29,386 nt of DNA from Lingula anatina (taxonomy: Eukaryota; Brachiopoda; Lingulata; Lingulida; Lingulidae): assembly GCF_001039355.2 (NCBI RefSeq), contig NW_019775605.1, forward strand, positions 103,104 through 132,489, written 5' to 3'. This document shows, piece by piece, positions 19,755 to 28,610 of this stretch. The notes beneath the pieces are model-generated. The model ran no database searches. It was not told where the DNA came from and was given only the letters and a program-made list of their open reading frames with translations. Numbering within the stretch: the first letter of the stretch is position 1; each line of letters starts with the position of its first letter. The position numbers and the translations under genes were made by a program.

Positions 19755-20265
19755 GATGTGGAGATATAATTGAAACTCAAGTGGATAAAGTGGATCGTGG
19801 GATTCACTATGTCACATTAATTTACAGAATTTTTAGCCAATGATTCACAAATAAGTTTAAGGCTTGGTACATTGGCAGAGGCAATGGAAAAGGACCACAT
19901 TATTTTTAAGTCTTTGAGTGAATTTTTATTAACAGTTGATGTTGAATTACCAGAGGTAATGATAACTTTAATGAAACTTTAACCTACATAGCTTTAATTA
20001 TTGAGGGAATGTCAATTCTGTTTTCATAAGCAGGAGGTTACAAAGTGAAAGTTTTATCAACAACTTTACTGGCAATTCAAAAGGTCAAAGCAGTTCCAAG
20101 TTTTTACTTATGCCAACATCAACTTGGTTTGAATGGAATAGAATAATTGAACATGAAAACTTGTCAAATATAGCATCATGCATTGTTATTATTTTACTTA
20201 TTGCTATCTTGATTGTGGTATGTAAAAGGAAGAAAAGTTCAAAGAATTGTCTTGCTATTGAATAA
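19755..20265 (+). pseudogene. Env-like membrane glycoprotein remnant of the Gypsy-type element
   Basis: A splice-acceptor-like tract (TTGATATTTTATAG) lies at about 19741-19754. Short open pieces follow, interrupted by stops at about 19834 and 19981. The clearest piece, 20005-20265, has a membrane-proximal segment (TWFEWNRIIEHENL), a ~20-residue hydrophobic helix (CIVIILLIAILIVV), a basic stop-transfer (CKRKKSSK) and a short tail ending in TAA. This layout and its position after integrase match the C-terminal end of an env protein in env-bearing Ty3/Gypsy elements (errantivirus-like). No N-terminal signal or cleavage site was seen, and multiple stops break it. Assignment is by architecture, not by sequence match. 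Confidence 0.55.
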
Positions 20266-20514
20266 GTTACAGAAGAGCAGTTCATTATTTTGCCTATCAA
20301 TGCATTATTATATTGTCCAAACAATTACAATGTCACATATGAAACCATTTTGACGAGTGTTTATCTCACCAAGAGTGTTTTTCCAACAATTCATTTTGAA
20401 TGGGGAGATATAAAAATTATCAATCAAGTCAACCAAAAAGCTCTTAGCTTGCCAGTTAAGGTTCAACTAAATTGTTGGAAATATTTTAAAATAATGAAAA
20501 TACTCCAAGGCTCT

Positions 20515-20724
20515 ATTCCCATAGATTTTAGATCGATCTATCCCCGCGGGGAGTCTCACTAGATAACTTTCAGAAAATCCGACTTAAATGTCCGTCCCGC
20601 CTACTACAAGCTGTAAGAGGGTAATTAACTTTCGTGTCCGCCCGGCTGACAGCTATTTAGCGTGAACCCCCAGGGAGTTAGGTCGATCTAAAGTAGGTCG
20701 ATCTAATCTATGGAAATGGGGTGC
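20515..20724 (-). mobile_element. ~205-bp MITE, copy 2 (inverted)
   Basis: The reverse complement of the MITE at 17156-17364: starts ATTCCCATAGATTTTAGATC and ends AATCTATGGAAATGGGG. It differs by substitutions and small indels. With copy 1 it brackets the retroelement remnant in a 3.57-kb inverted arrangement. Its own terminal repeats suggest an independent miniature element, though a composite element is possible. Confidence 0.8.
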
Positions 20725-21199
20725 AAGAAAATGCAAGATGCAAGAGTTATTTTTCTGCATGATCAATTTTTGATTTATCCTTGAATTATTAATTTTTTTA
20801 AAGGGAGGAGAGAAATTAGCATTGTGCCAATATTAAATTGTTTTGATGTAAATAAACAAAAGGACGATGGTTTACTCAAACACTTGCTTTTTCTGCACTT
20901 GTTTTGTTATGCCTAGCTTTTGTTTGTAATATATATATAAATTACATTTAGTAAAATTTAATTAGTTATTTGCTTATGCCATTTTGTTTGTTTAGATATC
21001 ATGTTAAGAAATTATATAGATTTTTTTTGCAACTTTCCATATATTAGTTTGTTAGACTACTGAACAATCTTAGTTTATAACTGTAATTAATTATAAATTT
21101 ATTATTCAGTTTAAAAAGAACTTAATGAGCTTATAAATGTTATTATATAACTAACATTTTTCTTTATTTACCCACATAATCTTTGCATGTATTTTTACT

Positions 21200-21202
<3 letters not shown>

Positions 21203-21267
<65 letters not shown>

Positions 21268-21275
21268 TTTTTTTT
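21203..21275 (+). repeat. (TA)n followed by T-run, first
   Basis: A perfect TA array of about 47 bases runs directly into a run of 25 T. The same compound structure recurs about 620 bases downstream. Confidence 0.9.
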
Positions 21276-21818
21276 GGTTTGTTTGTAACAGGAATCATAA
21301 AAATGTTATTGAAATGGGGAGTGAGTATTATTAGTCGAAGAGTAAATATCCTTGATCAGTAACGGATAATATATATTAAATGGTACAATTTAACAGAATG
21401 AACTGAAGATACTTAAGTGTTACTAATAAAATGGGTATTTTAACTGATAGTTTTATTGTATGATACTGATATGGATATATAAGTAAACAAATGATTAACA
21501 TTTTTTATTAAGTGAAAATGTTATGTTGCTTCATACTACATAAACATTAAATGATTATTTGTGCTGAAATATTGACTGAATGGCAACTCATTAATATAAA
21601 CAGTATATATATGTATGCTTAAACATATTTTAATGGATTCATAAATTTTTATCTTAAAACAAGGTAATGATTACAAGATGGATGTTATCACATCTGATTA
21701 ATCATTGTATTAAAGGGAAGGAGTATTAATTAGAAGTACATAGCCAATTAATTCAACTAAGATATATTATGTTAATTTTTAGTATATTTGCTGGAGGGAA
21801 TGATTATTATGTAATGTT

Positions 21819-21823
<5 letters not shown>

Positions 21824-21912
<89 letters not shown>

Positions 21913-21913
21913 T
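21824..21913 (+). repeat. (TA)n followed by T-run, second
   Basis: A perfect TA array of about 70 bases runs directly into ~19 T. Downstream of both arrays, TGTAACAGGAATCA and ATAACAGAAATGA are similar, so the two tracts may be copies of one repeat. Confidence 0.9.
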
Positions 21914-22375
21914 ATTAAAAAAAAATTTGTGTGTGTGCATATAACAGAAATGAGAAGTTTCATATAAACTGAATATGATATGATTAAATGATGTTTGGGT
22001 ATTTTTAATTAAGTATGATTTTAAATAAATGGTTTAACTGTTATGATATAGAATTTTATTGAAAATAGATTATTAAATTTTAATTATGAAAGTTTTGAGG
22101 TGCAAAACTTATTTGAGCAGGAGATTAATTATGATAAGGTTATTTAGGTGTAAAGCTGTGGGACTGTGGAAGTATTCTATTCACACATACTTGAATGAAG
22201 TCAAAAATTAAAGATGTGCTGGCATGCATTAGGTGTGTGTGAAAGTTATATTCCAGAGTTTCTCAGTGGAAAGTAAAAGAAATAAACATGAAACAATGTT
22301 ATTTTGACTAGTAATCTGTAATAAAAATCTAAGTGAAATTCAATAAAGCAACTATTCTGATTTTGGAACTGGACG

Positions 22376-22640
22376 GTAATAAGGTCGCGCGACAAGGTTA
22401 TTTTCAGTTGCACTCTGGATTACGCACGCTTGCTCCGCAAGGTGTCGCCTGTGGAGGGGGGGCAGCACAGCCCATGTGGTTACTGTGACGAAGGTGACAA
22501 GTACTTCCGAACATTTTTCATAACTGTCATTATTCCTCATTCTATTCACAAATTTGATATTTACGGCAATGGAAAATGTGGCACTGGCAAAAGTGGGTCT
22601 AGGTGCGTTGACGGGCTGCACAGGTGTCCCCAACATTAAC
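22376..22640 (+). repeat. GC-richer patch related to the duplicated 5' end downstream
   Basis: A CpG-bearing patch in very AT-rich DNA. It begins AATAAGGTCGCGCG, found reversed at 26843-26858 and, with one change, at 25144-25157, and shares GGGGGGCAGCA further in. It may be a diverged relative, in + orientation, of the gene start seen on the minus strand in the 1.12-kb duplication. Open frames on both strands here carry no domain that I recognise (the + frame has CGYCDEGDKYF). Confidence 0.35.
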
Positions 22641-23330
22641 CGCTGCCAGAGAATCCCGAAGCATTAAACTACACAACCTGTAGATATTGGAAATTTGGCC
22701 AAAGTTAAGCAAATGAGGCTTTATTAGATTTGGGTAGAAATAGAGAGGAATGTCCAGTAACATGCCAAACCCCTAAGTTTAAGTCTTGGCCTTTGACACC
22801 TGTAACGCACCCCTTAGTCAAGAATCTGAACAAATCAACGTTGGGCAGGTATGCTTTGTTTTCTACCGGCGTTTTTGTGATTTTATCAACTTGATTGTCC
22901 AGTGCCAGCTAGACCTTTTGTTCCCAGGAACTAGTAGCAAACTTTATCAGATAACAATCTGACACTAACCACGCTATACTAACAGCGCCGTAAACCCAGT
23001 TATCAATGCTGTCATCTTTACCTGTATCTCTACCGGTATTATACCAGTGGTACGTCCGATATATATCAGTAAGGAAACATGCTGTGATGCTTATATTTAT
23101 TTGTAATACGTTAGCATCAACCTGTTCATAAAAACTTGGAACCTTTCAGTATTATTACACAATAACAGTATATTGACATCATGGGAGTTGTTATGATTAA
23201 ATGCTTAGAAGAAATAATAAAAACAGATTACGTAAAATAAAAAAATGAATTAATTTTATTTGAGTTACTTTTTTTTCAAACCAATTAATTATCAAACATG
23301 AATATTATTTTCAGAAACAACATATATTAC
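22641..23330. other. Spacer, no recognised feature
   Basis: AT-rich DNA without recognisable coding, terminal repeats or RNA genes. Confidence 0.45.
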
Positions 23331-23715
23331 TGCATTATAAATCTGCTGCTACACAGATCTACAGTTCTAAAATGCAAATACCAAGTACCTTTCACACACA
23401 AATGATGAGATGTAAATAATCATATATATAAAGTAGTGAAAATTTCACAAAATGTGTGTAGGCAAGATATTTCTACAAGTAACCTCATTAATCAGTCAGG
23501 AAACTTCATAATGCCCTCAATNGCTGCATTATAAATCTGCTGGTACACAGATCTACAGTTCTAAAATGTAAATACCTAAGTACCTTTCACACACAAATGA
23601 TGAGATGTAAATAATCATATGTATATAGTAGTAAAAATTTCACAAAATGTGTGTAGGCAAGATATTTCTACAAGTAACCTCATTAATCAGTCAGGAAACT
23701 TCATAATGCCCTCAA
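23331..23715 (+). repeat. 194-bp tandem duplication with an N at its junction
   Basis: 23331-23521 and 23525-23715 are nearly identical, offset 194. Both begin TGCATTATAAATCTGCTG and end TTCATAATGCCCTCAAT. Only a handful of differences were seen. Copy 1 ends at 23521 and the single N is at 23522, so the two may be overlapping contig ends or two haplotypes joined in series rather than a genomic tandem repeat. Confidence 0.9.
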
Positions 23716-24062
23716 TAAATGTAGAAATTTGAGCAAGAGAAATTCTACATACATGTGTACAGGCATGACAGATTTACCATATATTGCCACCAACCTTAAA
23801 CTGAATGGGCATTTTAAAGAACAAAGTGAATAAGTAATAAAAAACAGATACTGTCATTCTTAATACTGAAAAACAATGGCACCTTGCAGCCTTCACTGCC
23901 TCACTATTTGCAAACAATGTTCTAGTCACTGTCACTGTGTACTTTTGATGAGGCATAGATGCAAGGATAACTCCCTTGAATTATATTGTGGAGGTCTTTT
24001 TTGTCATCAATCTGACACATATAACCTGAATGTACATATTGCAATTCACACTGCAGCTTGTC

Positions 24063-24359
24063 TTAGTAAGGACTCAACCAGTTGAAAACTTGTGGCACAG
24101 TTTCAGGGACAGGATCACACAAACTACCCTTGCAGTGATGATGGACCTACTAGTACATTATCTATGTCTTGTCCTCCTAGTTTCTCTAATACTATTTCCC
24201 CTGATCTATGCTCACATCAATCTCTACAGCTTTACCAACTTCTACGCAGTTTTTGCATCTGAAAGTATAAAGCAAAAATGTAATAAAGCACTATCAATTT
24301 ACTTGTTATATATTTATATTTCAGGGCGAGAGAAAAAAGGCAGAAACCGCATATCATAA
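24063..24359 (+). CDS. Unidentified hydrophobic ORF, copy 1
   Basis: The open frame includes VRTQPVENLWHSFRDRITQT, then a long hydrophobic stretch (LLVHYLCLVLLVSLILFPLI), a basic segment (SIKQKCNKA) and SGREKKGRNRIS before TAA. The first ATG upstream is at 24030, just outside the duplicated block. A TATATTTATATTTCAG|GG acceptor-like site lies inside the frame near its 3' end, so part may be intronic. No family recognised. Between the copies I count one silent and three amino-acid-changing differences, which gives no sign of purifying selection. It could be a chance frame. Confidence 0.25.
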   Translation, partial: LVRTQPVENLWHSFRDRITQTTLAVMMDLLVHYLCLVLLVSLILFPLIYAHINLYSFTNFYAVFASESIKQKCNKALSIYLLYIYISGREKKGRNRIS

Positions 24360-24901
24360 TCAATATAATTGAAAATCAAATATGTATAATCAAATAGCTT
24401 TAATTGCATATACTAGTGATGATTTAATCTTTCAAAATTCAGCATGAATTTTGACTCTCTCTTGTTAAAGCATGGCCACTTTATCAAAATGTGCTTGATC
24501 AAATAATAATAATGATAATAATAATAACCTGCACACATGATGTAATGGTCAACTGCCACAAAAATGAGTTGATATGTACTTGGTAGCCTGAGAAATAATA
24601 TCAGGTATTAATTTGAGCAGCAATAATAGCAATAATACCACATAGTTATCAACGACACAAGCATATGATATGGTGTTATATAACAAAATTTCATGCATAA
24701 CTTGCTGTCGCCGTGTCCTCCTCAAACTATTGTGCACATCAGCTTTTGATTTTCAATGTCATCAAAATGTTACATTGTTGTTAGTAAGATCTATGTATCT
24801 GCTATTCAAATAATATTGTTTGGAAAATAACTAAAAAATTTAATTATGCTTTTGCAACACTAAATTATCATTAACTTTGCCAGTTCACGTGTACACAGTA
24901 C

Positions 24902-25058
24902 CTTGCTACCAATGCTGCTCTTTTCTCCCCAATTCGCCACTGACAGGCTAACCACATCGTTCCAAAACAAAGTTGGCATGATTCTTTACTTTTGGTGTTG
25001 GCAGTTTCGCCCCGGGAACATCGTCTTCGGTTAAAAACAACGTATCGTATTCACCCAT
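24902..25058 (-). pseudogene. SAP-like exon of a transposon-associated protein, copy 1
   Basis: On the minus strand ATG at 25058 opens MGEYDTLFLTEDDVPGAKLP, resembling the start of a large invertebrate family (SAP domain at the N-terminus, P2X7-C-terminal-like or YqaJ-type domains later) found near transposons. The frame then meets TAG after LERCG. One base over, LACQWRIGEKRAALVARY continues the expected SAP pattern (L..CRG...GKKAxLVxR). A donor, AGCAAG|GTACTG, follows at 24902. The one-base break is present in both copies. SAP domains bind DNA. Family assignment is from memory of the motif and moderate. Confidence 0.5.
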
Positions 25059-25157
25059 CTTTGCATTGCTTCTGTCCGCTTGCTGCCCCCCCAAGGGAAA
25101 AATCGTAGCATGTGGGTAGTAACGCAAGACCTGTGACATATAACGCGCAACCTTATT

Positions 25158-25735
25158 TCAGTCTAACACTAGACTGAACCAGTCTTAAAAATTAAGGAGG
25201 GACTCTTAATTTAGTCTTAAGACTAAAAACAAACTTAAACTGCAGTGAGTAAGACTATAATTGGTCTAAATTCAACTGAAGTGCCAAAGCAATTATCTCC
25301 ATACACACATTCAGACCAGACTTGGACTTACTATCCAGCCAGACAGGTGAAGATAGCAATCAAGTAGAGGGCCATTGTGTGAGTAGCAAAGGGTGGTCTC
25401 TTGGCAAGTAAGTGCTAATTGCCTAATTGATAAGGGTGATTCAGATACTGTCTCAGATAATTTCTAAAGCAAGGAAAGATTTGGTTGTGGAAGTACTAGT
25501 GCAGCATACTTTTAATATTGTTTTGAAGGAAGTCTTCCTTATCGTGTTTACAAGGAAAGTGCACGGTGCTGGCTTCGTCATCGGCGACGACAGACGCAGG
25601 TGATAGCAATATGTACAGACACATCTGTCTCTGTACATAAAAACAGTATAACTTCTACAATAATGGCCCGATCATGCTGATTTTCGAACTTGACCTGCAT
25701 TTTATGAATATACATCAGCTCTATAAATATAAAGA
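25158..25735. other. Spacer between the duplicated blocks, palindrome-rich start
   Basis: 25158-25275 is dense in AGTCTTA/TAAGACT motifs in both orientations, including the perfect 18-bp palindrome TTTAGTCTTAAGACTAAA at 25210-25227. The rest has no recognised gene. Confidence 0.6.
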
Positions 25736-25736
25736 N

Positions 25737-26060
25737 TTGCAATTCACACCGCAGCGGCTTGTCTTAGTAAGGACTCAACCAGTTGAAAACTTGTGGCACA
25801 GTTTCAGGGACAGGATCACACAAACTACCCTTGCAGTGATGATGGATCTACTAGTACATTATCTATGTCTTGTCCTCCTAATTTCTCTAATACTATTTCC
25901 CCTGATCTATGCTCACATCGATCTCTACAGCTTTACCAACTTCTACGCAGTTTTTGCATCTGAAAGTATAAAGCAAAAATGTAATAAAGCACTATCAATT
26001 TACTTGTTATATATTTATATTTCAGGGCGAGAGAAAAAAGGCAGAAACCACATATCATAA
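25737..26060 (+). CDS. Unidentified hydrophobic ORF, copy 2
   Basis: Same frame as the ORF in copy 1, with Val to Ile, Asn to Asp and Arg to His changes, ending at the TAA of 26058-26060. In-frame reading continues left across the N to an ATG at 25674, but that join is not trustworthy. Function unknown. Confidence 0.25.
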   Translation: MQFTPQRLVLVRTQPVENLWHSFRDRITQTTLAVMMDLLVHYLCLVLLISLILFPLIYAHIDLYSFTNFYAVFASESIKQKCNKALSIYLLYIYISGREKKGRNHIS

Positions 26061-26593
26061 TCAATATAATTGAAAATCAAATATGTATAATCAAATAGCT
26101 TTAATTGCACATACTAGTGATGATTTAATCTTTTAAAATTCAGCATGAATTTTGACTCTCTCTTGTTAAAGCATGGCCACTTTATCAAAATGTGCTTGAT
26201 CAAATAATAATAATGATAATAATAATAACCTGCACACATGATGTAATGGTCAACTGCCACAAAAATGAGTTGATATGTACTTGGTAGCCTGAGAAATAAT
26301 ATCAGGTATTAATTTGAGCAGCAATAATACCACAGAGTTATCAACGACACAAGCATATGATATGGTGTTATATAGCAAAATTTCATGCATAACTTGCTGT
26401 CGCCGTGTCCTCCTCAAACTATCGTGCACATCAGCTTTTGATTTTCAATGTCATCAAAATGTTACATTGTTGTTAGTAAGATCTATGTATCTGCTATTCA
26501 AATAGTATCGTTTGGAAAATAACTAAAAAATTTAATTATGCTTTTGCAACACGAAATTATCATTAACTTTGCCGGTTCACGTGTACACATTAC

Positions 26594-26750
26594 CTTGCTA
26601 TCAATGCTGCTCTTTTCTCCCCAACTCGCCACTGACAGGCTAACCACATCGTTCCAAAACAAAGTTGGCATGATCCTTTACTTTTGGTGTTGGCAGTTTC
26701 GCCCCGGGAACATCGTCTTCGGTTAAAAACAACGTATCGTATTCACCCAT
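26594..26750 (-). pseudogene. SAP-like exon of a transposon-associated protein, copy 2
   Basis: The copy-2 equivalent of the exon at 24902-25058, with the same MGEYDTLFLTEDDVPGAKLP start and the same one-base break after LERCG. The donor AGCAAG|GTAATG is closer to consensus than that of copy 1. The 5' flank on this strand includes CACGTG-like, CpG-rich sequence and the AATAAGGTCGCGCG motif. Confidence 0.5.
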
Positions 26751-26859
26751 CTTTGCATTGCTCCTGTACAAAATGTCCGCTTGCTGCCCCCCAAGGGAAA
26801 AATCGTAGCACGTGGGTAGTAACGCAAGACCTGTGACGTATAACGCGCGCGACCTTATT

Positions 26860-27297
26860 CTGTTGTTTCTGGCTCATCGACATTGCCCGCTGATATATGG
26901 TTGTGAGGATATAGCGTGCAACACATTTGATTGATAGGCAGTATGCCTTGACAACAAACTAGATACATCCAGTCCAATCTGGCTGTTGTACCCAGTACTT
27001 GTGTAGTTTCTATTTTAGGAATGGTGTTTGTTACTAGAGCACTTAAATTTTTAAGCAAATAAATATTCAGTATTCAGCCTGTTATGTGGATAAATTTTGT
27101 CTTGTGAAGTTCTGGAAGGTGTTTACTTTCATAATTTGGTGGTAAGTTTGCTTAGACTTTGTTTTGGGACCACATGTTTTGTACCAAATGTAGGCCACTC
27201 TTTTCAATGCAATCCAGGAAGAGACGAGAAGACGTTAGTATGCAACAAAAATGTCTTTTTCAAGATTTTTGTTCTTAAGTTCTAATAAAACATAACC
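26860..27297. other. Spacer, no recognised feature
   Basis: AT-rich with no splice-bounded or domain-bearing frame that I recognise. Confidence 0.4.
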
Positions 27298-27560
27298 TGT
27301 CCGTCGGACAGCCCATCCTGCAAATTCACTAGTCCGAACTGAATTTTTACTTGTGGAGCCCTGCTTTGGTGTCATAATATACTTTATTTGACTGTCTGAT
27401 ACCTTCCTGTGTTCTTTTCTTATGTGCTGTGGCATCACATACATTATTAGCACCAAAATACTTACAGAGGGTAGACTGCGACTTAGGCGCAATCTTGTAC
27501 ATGTATAATCCACGTGCAATCTTGTATAATCCAAATAGAATTTTATGTATAAATGCCAAA
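27298..27560 (-). mobile_element. hAT-like fragment related to 12246-13539
   Basis: CCGTCGGACAG...CTGCAAATTC...CTAGTCCGA at 27301-27338 parallels the sub-terminal CCGTCGGACATGCC...GCAAATTTCGTCTAGGTCCGA of the hAT-like elements. On the minus strand a frame with QSTLCKYFGANNVCDATAHK runs to a donor-like GAAG|GTATC near 27392. The short STLCKYFG opening matches the type seen at 12707. No second terminus was found, so this is a fragment or a diverged member. Confidence 0.4.
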
Positions 27561-28079
27561 ATAAGATGTTGTAATGATCTACATTCTGTATGTTCTTGCA
27601 GAGTTTTCGAGAATGGATGAAAGTGAACATGTTGGCTTTAAATGATAGTATGACTTAGTTGATATGGTTAACGTCAATGTTCAAGGCAAATAGGAAAAAT
27701 GCAGCAAATGCCAACATTGCATAGGAGATGTCATTCAATTAATTTTTTTATGAGAAAGACATCGTACAATTATAATTACAGATTATAGAAGAAGCAAAAC
27801 TTAAACTGTGTAATTAGACGAGATTGCGTGAATTTGAATGACCACACATCATTCGTGACTTGTCTCAGAAACAAGCATATAAATGCCGCGTTTGATACTT
27901 TGTATCAGACGTTTCATAACACGGTGAAGGGTCTTTGCGTTAGGCATGCAGGGAACACATTGAATAACCATGTACCTTCGGTTTTCGTTCATTTTTTGAG
28001 AGTGTCGATTTCTTGAAGGGCTAGCCTCATTGTTTTTCGTTTTATTTCAGCCAAATCTGCTTAATATGAACGTGCATAT
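27561..28079. other. Spacer, no recognised feature
   Basis: A 62-codon + frame (27828-28016) has no domain I recognise. No terminal repeats were seen. Confidence 0.4.
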
Positions 28080-28610
28080 TGATATACAATTTTTTTTAGA
28101 GGCCAGACGGACTGGCAACTTTTGGAAAGAGACCGCCCGGGTGACAATTGAGCCATCCCGGGCTGCCGGTCCTTATTTCCTACCCTGCCTTAAGGTTGAA
28201 AAAAAAGTGTTGAACGCTATTGATATTTAGCAACGGTTGCCATGGAAATAATGGATGAATTAGAGAAAATTATATCTTGTCAGATTTTTCTTGGCATACT
28301 GTAACTTTCCAGAAAATTTCAAATGGATACTTTACTCCATTCAGAAGTTATGCCAATTTTGTTTTATATATTGGGCAATGAGGTGACACTTTTGGCTTCC
28401 ACTGTTACATATATGCTTGGATACCAGACTTTTTAAAATTTTTGTGGGCGACTAGCATTCTTTTAAATTTAATAACTTTTGATTGGCTTGCTTGATTTCC
28501 AAAAAATAAAATGTTTTGGAAAGCTCATGAATTTTTCTATCACATAAGATCCTTTTGACTGATATTTATGTTACTATCAAAGTTGACCTGACCTCTCTAG
28601 TGGAATGAAA
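28080..28610 (-). repeat. Old interspersed repeat, copy 2 (inverted)
   Basis: Reverse-oriented, diverged relative of 16165-17110: ACTGGCAACTTTTGG hairpin region at about 28108, GCAGGGTAGGAAAT (reverse strand) at about 28178-28191, TAGCAAC/GTTGCCATGG at 28228-28242 and TGACCTGACCTC at 28585-28596. Much of copy 1 has no counterpart here. GTTGCCATGGAAAT also resembles an RFX X-box half, probably by chance. Confidence 0.4.

Larger units (their letters stand above)
20725..22370. other. AT-rich spacer with no recognised gene
   Basis: Extremely AT-rich. Apart from the two TA/T tracts listed separately I see no gene, splice-bounded exon or terminal repeat. Confidence 0.5.
24039..25157. repeat. 1.12-kb duplicated block, copy 1
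   Basis: Matches 25737-26859 from TTGCAATTCACAC to AACGCGC...ACCTTATT with only scattered substitutions and short indels. It contains a membrane-type open frame on + and an antisense SAP-like exon near its right end. Copy 1 is embedded in sequence not shared by copy 2 on the left. Confidence 0.95.
25737..26859. repeat. 1.12-kb duplicated block, copy 2
   Basis: The match to copy 1 begins at the first base after the N at 25736. It differs by few substitutions, a CGG insertion near its start (in frame for the + ORF), loss of one AGCAATAAT-type unit and a short insertion near 26770. Direct orientation, offset about 1.7 kb. Confidence 0.95.

Noticed and set aside
18499-20724. Ginger-type DNA transposon with long terminal inverted repeats
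   Set aside because: The flanking repeats have their own termini, do not start with the TGT expected for Ginger1, and an env-like piece lies inside; retroelement plus MITEs fits better, though not proven.
22352-22639. Overlapping ORFs on both strands (94 and 69 codons) as genes
   Set aside because: They shadow each other in a GC-richer patch and neither shows a recognisable domain or splice structure.
28228-28242. RFX X-box (GTTGCCATGGAAAT)
   Set aside because: Only a partial match, located inside an old repeat and away from any promoter.
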